This document shows positions 20,479 to 31,782 of a stretch of 64,000 bases of DNA, in pieces (position 1 is the first letter of the stretch; each line of letters opens with the position of its first letter). The position numbers and the translations under genes were made by a program. The notes under the pieces are model-generated. The model searched no databases, was not told the origin of the DNA, and worked only from the letters and a program-made list of their open reading frames with translations. Source of the stretch: Harmothoe impar (lineage: Eukaryota > Annelida > Polychaeta > Phyllodocida > Polynoidae); NCBI GenBank assembly GCA_947462335.1, contig OX381707.1:64354004-64418003 (forward strand), in the 5' to 3' direction.

Positions 20479-21866
20479 TGAGTCCAAGAAAGCAAAAGCA
20501 ACTCCCACTAGAAGCAGGAAGAGAAACAGTGCCCTATGATGCATGTGAGGTAAAGAAACATTGGAAGGACGTCACCAAGGAGCAATGGATAGAAGCATGC
20601 TTCAATTTCATCGGAACGGAAGTAGTTTCATTTGGACAGAGGGAGAAAATTTTGTTGGAGCTATTTTTCTTAGCTCCGTATAGTTGGCCTGACTGTGGTG
20701 AAATTCCTTCAGGTTTGATTGATTGATTGATTGGGTTGTTTAACGTCCAAGTGTACTTTGACGCCTGGGACATATCTCAAGTTGGCAAGGAGTCATCCAC
20801 AAATAGTGGTAGTCTGCCTTGCAGTAGTAGGACAGGTATTTATATGCTGCATGCCCAATACAGCAGTGACTGAATCTATGGGTGATCGAATCTATGAAAT
20901 GAATGACCGCATCTATGAGGTGAGGGAGAAAACCGCTACCGGGGCACGTCCCCTACTCTTTGCGAAGGGTAGCAAGTGTTCTTTTATTTGCCTAGTCCTA
21001 CATACCTGGGCTAGTACCATGGTAGGCAGGGCCAGACAAACCACGGCCTTTGATATCTCAGACGTGGTTCACTGAGGAGGAGTCCCATGCCAGACCACCA
21101 GCAAGAAGGCCCGGGCCCGCGCATATGGGCAGCGGTTGCCAAACAGCTTACGTGACTGATCACAGCAGTAAGGCACGAGACCCCTCAAGTTTTGTCGCCT
21201 TTTACGAATCCGGTATGCCCATTGGTATTGTGGAAGGCTCCCGATGAAGTTATTCTACTCCTTCATGCCCCCACCATGAAGGTCCCCACTAACACAGGGG
21301 GATTTCCTTCAGGTATTTGTTCAGGCTTCGCCATACAAGTTATCTGGTCTTTGAAGGAGCTTCGATATATGCAACGCACTCACGAGGAGATTGTTCAGAA
21401 AATGACGGAATTCGAAACAGGAGAAGACACAATATGGTGCGAGGAGACGACATATACGGACGATGATCTGGAGTACATCATTTGTAGCCCGTTGGAACAT
21501 TATGTTAAAGACTTTGAGGAAATGCTAGACAGCACTGCGATGACCCCGAAAGAGAGATCCCTTACTGCACAGAAAGAGGCCAAAGCTGTGTTGGAAAAGC
21601 TCAAGTTTGGTCAAGGATTCACTCTTCAAAGCAGCTGTGTGAGTGTGATAAAAGGTCTTGTGTTGAAACATCCAGACATGAAGTTTTCGCGTGCTGTCGA
21701 CACACTTCTTTTGCCTGAACTGATGATGAACATGATCGACCCCATCGTACCAACATGTTTCGACTCTGCCAATTGCCCCATGTATAAAATGGTTTCAAGT
21801 TTTGCCCGTGGCCGATGGCTAAACGATCCACTGAAGTCAGAAAACCTCCTTGATTTAATCGACTGA
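20479..21866 (+). pseudogene. Unrecognised gene of the giant element, split by a retroposon
   Basis: The left part starts at ATG 20479 and runs 79 codons to a Pro-Ser-Gly at 20715. A 588-bp retroposon follows, and the right part resumes in the same frame at 21315 and ends at TGA 21864-21866, about 262 codons in all. The protein looks globular and helical, with a charged N-terminus, a Trp/Phe-rich first half and acidic mid-segments; Cys residues are scattered and form no finger. There is no signal peptide or clear membrane span. I recognise no family and no Polinton core protein. It is the only good coding sequence belonging to the giant element itself, pointing toward the right TIR. An unusual cargo or regulatory gene is possible; function is unknown. 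Confidence 0.55.
20716..21303 (-). mobile_element. (CAAT)n-tailed retroposon, copy 1
   Basis: 588 bp flanked by the 11-bp duplication TTCCTTCAGGT (20705-20715 and 21304-21314). The GATT-repeat edge is the 3' tail read on the minus strand. It contains GTTTAACGTCC next to the tail. It interrupts the unrecognised gene and preserves its frame on both sides. Very similar to 31783-32366. No coding capacity; the length exceeds a typical SINE. Confidence 0.85.
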
Positions 21867-21914
21867 CTAAATGTATTTTCTCATACTAGTATTAGTAGCA
21901 TTAGTAATAGCGGC

Positions 21915-22345
21915 TACTCGGTCTCGTGCAGCACAAGCAGCAGCATCTGTCAGCAGCATCCGTGACATCGTCAGCAGCAGCAGCAGCAGCTGCACGAGCA
22001 GCACAAGCAGTAGCATCTGTCAACAGCATCCGTGACATCGTCAGCAGCTGCACGAGCAGCACAAGCAGCAGCTGCTGCAGCAGCTGCACGAGCAGCAGCA
22101 TCTGTCAGCAGCATCCGTGACATCGTCAGCAGCAGCAGTAGCAGCTGCACGAGCAGCACAAGCAGCAGCATCTGTCAACAGCATCCGTGACATCGTCAGC
22201 AACTGCAGCAGGTGCACGAGCAGCACAAGCAGCAGCAGCTGTCAGCAGCTGCACGAGCAGCACAAGCAGCAGCACCGACAGCAGCAGCAACAGCAAATCA
22301 GCAGCAGCAACAGCAGCAGCAGCAGCAGCGGCAGTGTGGACCGCT
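21915..22345. repeat. CAG-rich compound minisatellite
   Basis: Blocks such as CAGCAGCATCTGTCAGCAG and CATCCGTGACATCGTCAGCAG recur about every 65-110 bases, mixed with GCAGCTGCACGAGCAGCAC. All frames give Ala-, Ser- or Gln-rich peptides on one strand and Leu-, Ala- or Cys-rich peptides on the other. It lies directly after the unrecognised gene. Confidence 0.85.
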
Positions 22346-22510
22346 AAATTCGAGATGGTGACATACCTGTTTCTTAGAATCGACATTCGACATGAGGCCT
22401 AGTGACATTTGACATGAAGCTTGAAAAACATAGTGACAGGTGACATGAGCAATTCTTAAAAACGACATGAGATATGAGCATAATTAAGCGACATCGACAT
22501 GTGCCATGGC
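22340..22510. repeat. CGACATG-type dispersed repeat, locus 2
   Basis: Opens with GTGTGGACCGCTAAATTCGA, a word also near 38470 and 44573, then CGACATTCGACATGAGG and related words. Same family as 5345-5660. Confidence 0.6.
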
Positions 22511-22630
22511 TATTTTTTTTTTTTTTTTTTTAGACAACCGCCATAGCCTCCTCATCCAGACCTCCTAGCGCTCTATAAGCGCAAGCTTTGCCTTAAGAGA
22601 GCTGTGGCTGTGAACCCTCTCCTCCCTCGG

Positions 22631-23000
22631 TACACACAGGTAAATATCAGAGTCAGCCAATGTCGCCAATACTACTCTCAGACAAGGGTCAGGCGCTGCT
22701 GGACTATAATAGATGGGTCAAGGACCGTTCTACTGAGGGTCAGGCTAGGCCGGACATTCAATAACGGGCTGGACTTTGGCAAATTTGCTTGAAAGTCTGG
22801 CCAGCAAGAGTCCAGCATTGACAGACCGTGGCATAAGGATCCAGCATGGCCAGACTTTCAAGCCCGTTATTGAATGTCCGGCCTAGCCTGACCCTCAGTA
22901 GAATGGCCCTTGACCCATCTATTATAGTCCAGCAGTGCCTGACCCTTGTCTGAGAGCGGTTTAGGCGACATTGGGTGACTCTGATATTTGCCTCTGTGTA
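22631..23000. mobile_element. Foldback element, 370 bp
   Basis: The left arm (about 22631-22770) and right arm (about 22860-23000) are inverted copies with a few mismatches, around a short centre. Outer ends read TACACACAGG and its near complement. No target duplication is obvious. It lies just inside the right TIR. Confidence 0.75.
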
Positions 23001-23233
23001 AGATGAGAAAAGGGGGGCTGTCGCTGACCAAATGGCTCTAAAACAGGGGACTGTTGAAGGACTATATGGTAAAAAGCTGCTGTTACAGTCAAGATACTCA
23101 TATTTCAAGCCCAGAAAACTGTAATTAGCTTTCCAAGTTGTTTATTTAACAATATCTTGGCCTAGCAAGAAGCTGTCAGATGACATCTAAGAAAAATGTG
23201 GGCTGTTAATTGATCAAGAGAGCTACAATGTTA

Positions 23234-24070
23234 CAGAGTCCTATTCCTCTTTTGAGGTGGGACCAAATTTGAAAAAAAGAATAAACTCAAAAAAAAAAAA
23301 GCCTTAAGATTGAAAGAGTTGTAGATGACAATTTCAATGAGGAAGTCGTATTCATTAGTTTACAAATAGCCAGTGTAAGTACGCCTATGTATAGGAGAGA
23401 GACCTTGCTTATTTCTTATAGGGTTGTAAGATAGTCACATCATGATGCACATCATCATAAACGCATCATGATACATTTCAATCTTCATTGTAAGTAGACG
23501 AACCAGTAGACTCGCCTCTCTGCCCTCTAAAAGAGAGGGCAGAGAGCGAGTCTTACTCTTAAAAACCCCTCCCCCCCTCCCCCCCTATGCATCTTAAAGA
23601 GTGCCCCCCAGAGTGCCCCTCCCCCCCCTAAAAAAAAGAGCCACATTTTTAAAATATTTTTTAGCAAGCTTTCAGCTTGCTTTTTCTTTTTAAAATTTAT
23701 TTATCTATAAAAATCTCAAGTGACTTATTTGAAATTCGCGCCAACATAGTAATCACGTGACCCCCTTAAGTAGGTCACTTCCAGTCACGTGACCTATTTG
23801 AATTTCCCGCCAACATGGTGGTCACGTGACCCTCTTAAGTAGGTCACTTCCGGTCACGTGACCTATTTGAATTTCCCGCCCAAAGGTCACGTGACCGGAA
23901 GTAGGTCACTTCTGGTCACGTGACCTATTTGAATTTCCCGCCAAAAGGGAGGCCTCTCATTGGCTGCTTTTGAATTTCCCGCCAAAAGGGAGGCCTCTGA
24001 TTGGCTGCATATTGATTGAGTAATAAACAGTACTTAAGCATAGTCCCGTTCCGATACATAATATACTACT
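23234..24070 (-). repeat. Right terminal inverted repeat of giant element
   Basis: Reverse complement of the left TIR, 837 bp. The outer end is followed at once by GAGTCA, the duplicate of the word in front of the left TIR. Small differences from the left copy (for example ATCAATAT against ATCGATAT, and one CCAGTCAC against CCGGTCAC) show the two ends have begun to diverge. Confidence 0.9.
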
Positions 24071-24076
24071 GAGTCA
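24071..24076 (+). repeat. Target-site duplication GAGTCA, right copy
   Basis: Direct repeat of 2141-2146. Together they define the insertion boundaries of the giant element. Confidence 0.8.
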
Positions 24077-25045
24077 GGCTGAGTTAGGGCTTCCAGTACA
24101 TGTATGATTTTCGATTATTCTTTGAATAGGGGCTACTACAAGGGTTTTAATGGGGGAAAAGGACCAAAGATATCATATGTTCCTAAAACCCATCAAACCT
24201 GTATTGTGCTAATGTGTGTGCTAATAGCTAATCAATCCCCAGTAAACAAATAACGTTATACACCATTTTATAACGTTATATGTCAACGTTTTTCTAAGGC
24301 TCTTTAGTATGACATAACGTTATGTAAAATTTAAAACGTTATTTTGACGTAAAATAACGTTTTTTTGTTAGCTGGGTCAGCCGTTTTTATATTAAAGCCT
24401 GGGAAAACTTTACTGCTATAAGTAAAAAGAGCAGCTGAACAAAGGCTTACAAAGTATGAGCCTACATCCTAAATAGCTGAATAATAAATGACTTCCACAA
24501 TCCATTGTTAGAAAAGCTGTAGATATGCATATTTGACTGGATATAAGCACAGCTTACTCACGAAGTGCAAACAGCCTGCTGATCAATAGGCAATGCATTT
24601 GGTGTTGTTTTGTTTGCCTTTTGCATTTCTCTACTAGGATAGCAAATATTAAAACTTGCCTCGGGGACAGAAATTTAATCCTTCCAAAGAATTTGCTGGG
24701 TTGGCATATTGACATAGATCAAAATAACATTTCCTACTCACCTATAGTCCTCAGTGACGACAAGGGCGGCGGCCCAAGAGCAGATGGTGTCCCAGTTGTC
24801 GAGTTAATAGCTGTTGAATTTGTCAAATTGTTTGTCCTCATGATATTATACTGAAGGTGGTTTGCTGAAATAGTATGTACCTATGTGTAAAATTGATCTA
24901 CAGATAGTAATTGAAATTAAATGTAGTACCCTTGGTTCCTATAGTTTATACTTTAACAAAAGAAAAAAAGAACTCATGAAGTATCTCATAATTATAGCTA
25001 TTAGCTAGAATTATCTGGATTATTATAAATGCAATATAGTAAATA
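24077..25045. other. SOX30 intron sequence right of the giant element
   Basis: It contains an AACGTT-rich stretch (24240-24370) ending GTTAGCTGGG, similar in style to 28352-28500. No gene or exon signal was found. Confidence 0.5.
24240..24378. repeat. AACGTT-rich repeat, copy 1
   Basis: Many AACGTT palindromes, ending GTTAGCTGGG. The second locus at 28352-28500 starts with the complement, CCCAGCTAACAAATAACG. Both probably derive from one MITE family. Confidence 0.5.
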
Positions 25046-25226
25046 CTGTATTCGACGTAATAAGCGCCCTCCCCCTAATAAGCGCCCTCTCCCCTATTTG
25101 GGGCATTTTTAGACTAGAACAAAGGCTAAAATTTCCCGATTTCGGAGATAATTAAACTCTTAAGTACTTAAAACACCATTAAAATAATTTTATAAGAGCC
25201 CAGGGCGCTTATTACGTTGAATACGG
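25046..25226. mobile_element. MITE, 181 bp, TA target duplication
   Basis: TIRs read CTGTATTCGACGTAATAAGC on the left and CCGTATTCAACGTAATAAGC on the reverse of the right end. TA flanks both sides. The ends and the AATAAGCGCCC words resemble the MITE at 6851-7285. Confidence 0.85.
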
Positions 25227-25341
25227 TAATATAAAAGTGTTGGATGCCATTCAAAACATGTAGCCTAGGGTGAATGACATCATACCACAGAGGTTGTTGT
25301 TGGTACAACTAAAATAGCATGAGTATGGTTAACATACCTAC

Positions 25342-26130
25342 CCGAGGTTAAAGATGTCTGCAAAGGCAATGCTGATGATGTTGGTGGGGCTACAACGACA
25401 GGCCTAAGTGTAGGCCTGAGTGTAGGCCTGAAGCCTATTCTGACTGGCACTGTTTGACATACACCACTCTTGTTTCTAATGGTAATGCTGCCCTGTGCAC
25501 TCATCCCTGTGCTAGCTTTTAAGATATTGGCAGCTGATCCAGCTACCATTCCTGGACCTCTGATAACCTGAACATGCTGGTTTGGCCTATAGGTAATGTT
25601 GGAACTCAATGGTTTAGGTGCAATTACAGATGCATTTGGAATAGTACTCATCATCTGAGAAATTGAGATAGGACTGGCTTTAATCACAGGTGACCTGCAC
25701 ATGGAACCCTGATAAGGTGAAAACCGAGAGGCTGAGAAGGTATTGGCTGTGATTATTGGTGATCTAGGCATGCACCCATGCTGAGGTGAACTCTGAGAGA
25801 TTGAGGCAGGGTTGGCTCTAATCACTTTTGATCTGGGCAGAGGAGAGCACAGCTGAGAAGGAGTAGAAGCTGTAAAAGGCTGAGGTGATTGACTGCAGCT
25901 AATTTTTCCAGGTTGCTTGAAAGGTGATGCTGTAGAGGCCAGTACTCCTGGACTCCTTATGAATGGGCTCTGCAGTGCTGTGGTCTGATGGGAGGTCTTT
26001 GTAGGTGTTGATTCGGTGCTACTTGACCCAGACTGTTGCATTGTAACAGGGGAACCTGTGAGGTTTGGTGAAGATGGGGTAGTTGTCAAGGGGTCCCAGG
26101 TCTTTTGTTTATGGGGTTTATAAACCCAGC
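25342..26130 (-). CDS. SOX30: SOX30-like gene, exon 4
   Basis: The minus-strand acceptor ends at 26131. The first two bases complete a Gly codon and the exon continues with Trp-Val-Tyr-Lys-Pro, the basic tail that closes the SOX30 HMG box. The remaining ~255 residues are Ser/Thr/Pro-rich with repeated basic short motifs of the type S-P-x-I-x-A. Two donors compete at the 3' end: a weaker GG|GTAGGT leaving phase 1 (boundary given here, ending 25342) and a stronger AG|GTATGT four bases on, leaving phase 2 (25338). Only the first matches the phase of exon 5. The frame stays open to 25280, so a read-through isoform is also possible. Confidence 0.8.
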
Positions 26131-26439
26131 CTTTAATGGAAAGGGTTACACATTGAAGTAATCATGATGGACAAAGATGTAAAAACTATATTTTGAAGAT
26201 GTTAAATGGTCTAGTAGTGTAATATTCAATAAACTGCTATAACTTTTGGACTAGTTATATGGGATTTCATATGGGATACTCGGGTCCAAATAGGTTCAAA
26301 TTCAGGATATATCATTATTACCTCAGATTACTTGGACTATGTATTTAGACCCACCTGCTCCAGTCCCAATACCCAGAAGTTTCCTTTTTTTCATAACACA
26401 TACTCAACCAATTCAAAATACTGCTTTTTATTGACATAC

Positions 26440-26527
26440 CTGGATGGGTTAACTTGTGCTCCCGCTTCAATTTTTCAGCCTCTTCATAAAATGGCTTTTT
26501 ATCACTGTCTGGCAAATTGTTCCAGAT
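26440..26527 (-). CDS. SOX30: SOX30-like gene, exon 3 (second half of HMG box)
   Basis: This 88-base exon sits between a consensus acceptor (TTTCAG) and donor (GTATGT) on the minus strand and is entered in phase 0. It encodes the second half of the HMG box: Ile-Trp-Asn-Asn-Leu, then Lys-Lys-Pro-Phe-Tyr-Glu-Glu-Ala and Glu-Lys-Leu-Lys-Arg-Glu-His. These are the helix-2 and helix-3 signatures of SOX boxes, and the spacing and order match SOX30 rather than other SOX groups. It leaves in phase 1 and is completed by the Gly-Trp-Val-Tyr start of exon 4. Confidence 0.93.
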
Positions 26528-27009
26528 CTGAAAGATGAACGATGTATTCTTAAATTGTGATGATGAATCTGCGAACAGTTTACTTTACTCACAGTGAGTA
26601 ACACATGTACATAAAAAGACATATTTCTCTGTGGGTGGAATGTAATGTTGTATTAAAGCTGCTATATAAGCTGGCACACTAAACCCTGTGTTTTCTTCAT
26701 TTGTATCTCCAGCAGTTATGAACCCCTTTCCCTCTCATGATATACGATTAATCCTGATGGAGAGGGAGTCCCCAGGAAACTGGGGTGAGGCTAGGGCATG
26801 CTAGCGCCAGCTAGGGCAAACTACTTTTGTGCCTAGCTCAAGGTAGTGTGAGCTTTGGGTGAGGTGCCCTAGCCCTTCCACGTGCTCACCCAATCCCACC
26901 CAGTGGCTAGCTGGTGGTGGGGGAACTTGGGTGAGAGGTGGGTAAGGGCTTGCAAAAAGTGTGGGGTTGTCCAATGTGCAATATATATCAGTTACTTATA
27001 TATCACTAC

Positions 27010-27245
27010 CTCATACCCACATTGTACTATAGTGGTCAGCACCGTCGCCTCGTACACCAAAGGTCCAGGGTTCATGACTCGGCCATGTCAACCTACTCAC
27101 CACTTTTTTCTTCATAAAAATAGAAAATTGAAGATAAAATGGTGGGAAGGTTGACATGGCCAAGTCACGAACCCTGGAGCTTTGGGGTTCAAGGTGACTG
27201 TGATGACCACTAGACTACCATGTGGGTACAAGTTTGTGATGTCTA
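27010..27245. repeat. Inverted pair of tRNA-derived sequences
   Basis: The plus half (about 27016-27100) has an A-box-like TATAGTGGTCAGCACC and a B-box-like AGGGTTCATGACTC in the arrangement of a tRNA-Val-type gene. The minus half (about 27145-27240) is its inverted relative with GGGTTCGTGAC. Between them lies an A/T-rich turn. A third partial copy in the minus sense sits near 27530-27610. These look like tRNA-headed repeats arranged as a foldback, not functional tRNAs. Confidence 0.55.
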
Positions 27246-28351
27246 AGGAACCTATATGTATTGTACATTGGAATGTTTTAACCGTTTGTTCCTAGCATTG
27301 CCCTCACACAAGCCTGCATCATGTGCTAGCCCTATCCAACTCTCTGACATGTTGCGCAAATCCAGGCTTGATGGCTGGGACAGTGTGGCACTGTGGAAGA
27401 GTTGCAACAGGGGCTTGCAGTAGCATAATGAAGGCCCTTATGCAGCTGTTATGCGAGTTCTCCTAGTTGCCCCTCGTTTTAAGAACAATAGACCAGTGAG
27501 ATGTATTTTGTGGACAATTGTAAAGTTAGGTTCGTAAAAATAGGCAATTAAAGATAAAACGGTGGGTAGGTTGACATGGCCAAGTCTCAAACCCCGGACC
27601 TTTCACATTAGGTACCCCAGAGGAGCGCTGCGCTCCCGTGAAAAGGCCCAAATCTCAGAGCATAAGAGCAATCTTTACATGCTCTTCACAGCCAGACCGA
27701 TAATCATACAGCAATAACAGACCACTTATCGGAAAGATATTGCTCACCTGGTCCCATCTATTATCAGTGCTCTCAATTTTGTGCAGCCTTAGTCTATGAA
27801 AATTGGTCTTTGCTGAAAGCTCATTTCCTATCATTTAGACACTTTGTCACCTGTTTTCTACCAGGCTATTTCCCTAACTTTCCTTTCCAGTGGTCTTGCG
27901 ATGTCACCATGGGTTGGACCTATACAATATGAGCACCTTTGGATAGCTATGATTCAAACCTTTATTTGTATCCCCGGCACAATTATGAATAAATTTTATT
28001 GAAATTATGGCTACAATAATAATAATAAAACATCTTAAATGGACAAGTAATTCTCAAAAGAATTGATTGTGCCGCACCATGCCATAAAGCTCAGATTATC
28101 TAGAATACCCATGTTGAAACAGCTATGCAATTCGATGGATGGGGCCGATGTGAGACTAAATCTAGGAAATAATCTTTGTAAAATAATTATGATCACCCTC
28201 TGGCCATGTCCTAGATTTGGTAGGTGTATGCACTGTCAGTGTATGGGAGCACAATTAGGTACAGGCCCTCAATACAGAACCACATTCCAGTAAGTGAAGG
28301 GAAAGAATATAGCTTAGAGTCAACAAAATTGCAAGAAAAAGTTTCTAGAAC

Positions 28352-28500
28352 CCAGCTAACAAATAACGTTTTCCTAACGGTTGGAAAACATTTGCAGGAG
28401 GTTTGCAAACGTTTGTAAAAACGTTTTCCCAATGTTTGGAAAATGTTAAAACGTTGACCAAAAATAATGTTTGCAAAAAAACATTTTCGAAATGTCTGTA
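28352..28500. repeat. AACGTT-rich repeat, copy 2
   Basis: Starts CCCAGCTAACAAATAACG and continues with AACGTTTT, ACGTTTGT and related words. Related to 24240-24378. Confidence 0.5.
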
Positions 28501-28684
28501 GACCTTGTCATTGTTTTCATTGTAATGGAGAGAATTGCGGGTTGGGGGCGTAAAAGAGTTTAGCCCTCCTGAGGGGAGGGGGGGGGGCGGTGTGTAAAAT
28601 CCTGACCCCTCTTGAGGGGGGAGGGGAGCTAAAAAAAGTAAAGCCCTTTTCTTTTTAGCAAACAAACTTTTTTGTCTCACAGTC

Positions 28685-28764
28685 AGCTCCACCAGGATTC
28701 GAACCTACAATGGTGTTCCCCTCAGATCTGAAGTCAGACATGCTAACAATGAGGCCACGGGGCC
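28685..28764 (-). tRNA. tRNA-like sequence (Trp-type body, UCA anticodon), probably a pseudogene
   Basis: On the minus strand the 5' end reads GGCCCCGTGGCCTCATTG with an A box GTTAGCATG, a loop with TGACTTCAGATC, and a B box GGTTCGAATCC. The body resembles tRNA-Trp, but the anticodon would be UCA rather than CCA, the variable region is enlarged, and the acceptor stem has one mismatch and wobble pairs. It is more likely a tRNA-derived pseudogene or SINE head than a working tRNA. Confidence 0.35.
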
Positions 28765-31700
28765 AATGTACCTTTTGAAGACAGGGGACAGGGGTGCATA
28801 ATAATACTTATACCCTTCAGGATTCTTAAGTTTTTCAGGAATAAAGAGTAATTCGATTAATCTGACTGGGAGAAGTGGTTACCATCAGCTCCCTGATAGG
28901 GACCTTTAGCAAACCCGACGTAGCTCATTTAACCCAGATGCATCCTATGCCTTGAGCACTGCTACATCTGCGTTTTATGAGATTTTACATGGTTGCTAAA
29001 GGTCCCTATTAGCCCTCTCCCTGTTCCCCACACTCTCTGGACACCCAGCTGGACCCAGTATCGGTACCATAACGATTCGGTAACTCAGTAGCAGATGAAG
29101 AGCAGGATACTATGGGGTCTAAATACATGTATACACATGACTAATTATACAGATAACATATAACATTAATTATAGCAGGATTTCTAAAGGGTATATCCAG
29201 TATACTAACAGTAATACGTATTCTTTATAACATTTGCAGGTTTAATGAAGCTGTAATGGTTAAGGCGGCTTCGATTGCTGTGTGGTATATTCCGATTACT
29301 GGGTGGTACATTAGTGTTTAATGGTAGAGAGAGGGTTAAAATGGCTTGAATAAGCGCATATGGCTGTCTCACGACCTTGGGCCAATGTTTTTGTCTCTGA
29401 CCGGGTGCCGTCTCTGACCAGGAGCCGTCTGGCAGGGCATATGTGCACCTTATAACCATCTGATCCTTATATGTGTCCTCCTTACAACGAGTTTCTACTG
29501 TGAAGTGTTCACAATTTTATATCAGGATATTCTGTACAGTGTGAATACATAAAATATGGACCCTCGCTTCAGGTAACACAATCTCTACTGATATGATAGC
29601 AGACTCACAGAAAATGTAACATACGCCCTATGTCAGAAAAATTAAATGAACTCTTCCAGATTCACTTATGGTACACTAATCATGTTGCGAATATCTTTCT
29701 TTGGTTAAATAGTTCTGGGACTGTAGGGGTTAAATACTTATTAGAAGAGTGTCATAAAAACATAAATTATTTTAGCTCTATTACCTTATTTACCATGTAA
29801 CCATTCCATGGAATTATGTCTTATCAATATTTTGAATATATATCTTTTGAACCTCTATAATGTCATGTTGGGAGCATTTGCAATCTCAGAAATGTATGAA
29901 AAAAAAGAAAAGCATTTTTATCTTCCAACCAACTTGATATCTTTTTGTATATGTAAAACGGAATATGGTACCAGGTGTTTCGACTCTTGTACATAAAACT
30001 CAAAATAACGTTGATAGAATAGATCTTTCATATCTCTCTCTCTCTCAAAACCAATATTCAAACATATTTTGCCATTAGTTTGACTGTAGTGCCTTTATTT
30101 ACTGGACTTACTGCAGGGGCCAGGTGCACTCATGCATGGCAGAGGACAGGTGAGTGGGGCTAGCAGCCACCACCACTCCACTCCCACTACCTGTGTATAT
30201 GTTTACTATAAAACCAAGCTAAACACCACTTTGTAATCTATATTATTTTCTATAGTTTAAGCATCATGATTATACCAACCCTGCTTTCATTATTATCTAA
30301 AGTAGACTCCTAAGATATAATTGTGTGCTGACTTCCATGGTAGAGTAGGGGAATAGAGCAGATGGTGGAATTTCAATACAACCACCCCTTCCTGAAAAGG
30401 GGGATCTGCCCCCCAAAAGTGCAAAATTCATTTGTGTTCCTTTATCCATAGAAATATATAGGCTCTCAGAAATTTGGAAATTTTTCTTTTTTTTGAGGGG
30501 GGGGGGGGTTTGGGGGGCGGAATTTCTTTTGGGTCCTCTCCCAAAATCTCTTCTCAAGATATACTCTGTTTCGAATTTCAAGACAATCCGACCACTGGTT
30601 GTGATTCTATCGCCCTTTTTATAGGATGGGCCTGCAGGTGACCACTGGCTTATGATTGGGACAAAGCTGTAAATAAGTGATTTTGTCATTTTTAAACACC
30701 AGTAGGGTATTAAATCTCAATGTGAATGTGATGAAAAAAGATTCAAGACACTCTTTACCAGTTGTACATATGTTTTCCACAATATAAAGGTGCTCAGCCT
30801 AAAACCCTTGAAGTTGTATATGGCCTGAAAATGGAAGAATGCCTATTTTCACTAGCTTTTCCGGTGCAAAGTAGCATTTTGAGGGGCATATCATGTCAAG
30901 TTGTGTGCAAACAGATGTCATACCAAGATCATTTCCCAAAGGGAGCATATGGTTTATCATGAAATTGCTATCAAGCACAATCTGGCTGTGTTATATTTGA
31001 TGTATAAACAACCTAAAAATGCTCAATTGGCCCATTAGGAAAAAAAGACAAATGTAAGGTAAAACTTTTTTTCTTAAAAAATTCATAATAAATCAACCGT
31101 TCAAAGGATCTCAACATAACTGATGTCCTTCCCTCGCATTCTTTTCAAGCTTTCTAACAATACTATTGCCGAATCTCTAGGCCATTTATCTTCAAAATAC
31201 CTGTGGTACCTATTCACATACAAAGCGACAGTGATGACCACTATACTATCGGATCTGTGTTGGGTGGACATAAAGGAACCTCTATTTATCCACCATGGCA
31301 ATACACATCCTACTACTTACTACTGGTGTGCACGCTTGGGGGACCTTGGGTAAGGTGGTGTGGCAGCACACAGACCAGAGGGTCACCCTCAGTGTGGGTT
31401 TGGGCAGAGGAGGCTATAGGCACAAGGCTTGGCAAGTCTAGCACATAGGGTGAGCTTCTTCACACAGGGCTCACCCTACCTTGCTCTATGGGCATGCTCG
31501 CACTAGTCTCACCCTTCTTCACCTAAGTTCCCTGGGTCTTTACATACACTGCACAATCCTCCAATTCCCACCATTCTCTACCTTCTGTTGGTAACGGGCA
31601 CAATTGAGTATTTTCTGCTATAACAAAAGGTGGCAGCACTAAATAGTCCCTTGCCATCTGCATATGACAGAACGGCATAGAATACTAGTGTCTAATGTAG

Positions 31701-31782
31701 GACTACAGATAGTATTACTAGCCTGATGCAATCAAGTGATGGATTGCTGAAAGCATTGACATATCTTTAGAGCTACAGAGAT

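Larger units (their letters stand above)
2147..24070. mobile_element. Giant 21.9-kb TIR element, Polinton/Maverick-like in form, inside a SOX30 intron
   Basis: The ends are inverted copies of about 838 bp (2147-2984 and 23234-24070), beginning AGTAGTATATTATG and ending with its complement. The 6-bp word GAGTCA lies directly outside both ends (2141-2146 and 24071-24076), as expected for a target-site duplication. Polintons are known for 15-25 kb length, TIRs of hundreds of bp, AG...CT termini and 6-bp duplications, all matched here. None of the Polinton hallmark genes is visible. After subtracting the Penelope/LTR insertion (about 11 kb), a retroposon and two MITEs, about 9.5 kb of original element remains, with a single plausible gene near the right end. 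It may be a non-autonomous derivative, or a different class with the same target length. Confidence 0.8.

Noticed and set aside
21901..22402. Ala/Ser/Leu/Cys-rich frames on both strands
   Set aside because: They are translations of the CAG compound repeat in every frame.
2147..24070. Canonical autonomous Polinton
   Set aside because: No PolB, integrase, ATPase, protease or capsid motif could be found on either strand.
1252..25342. A further SOX30 exon inside the giant element
   Set aside because: No phase-compatible exon with convincing splice sites was seen; the intron is explained by the insertion.
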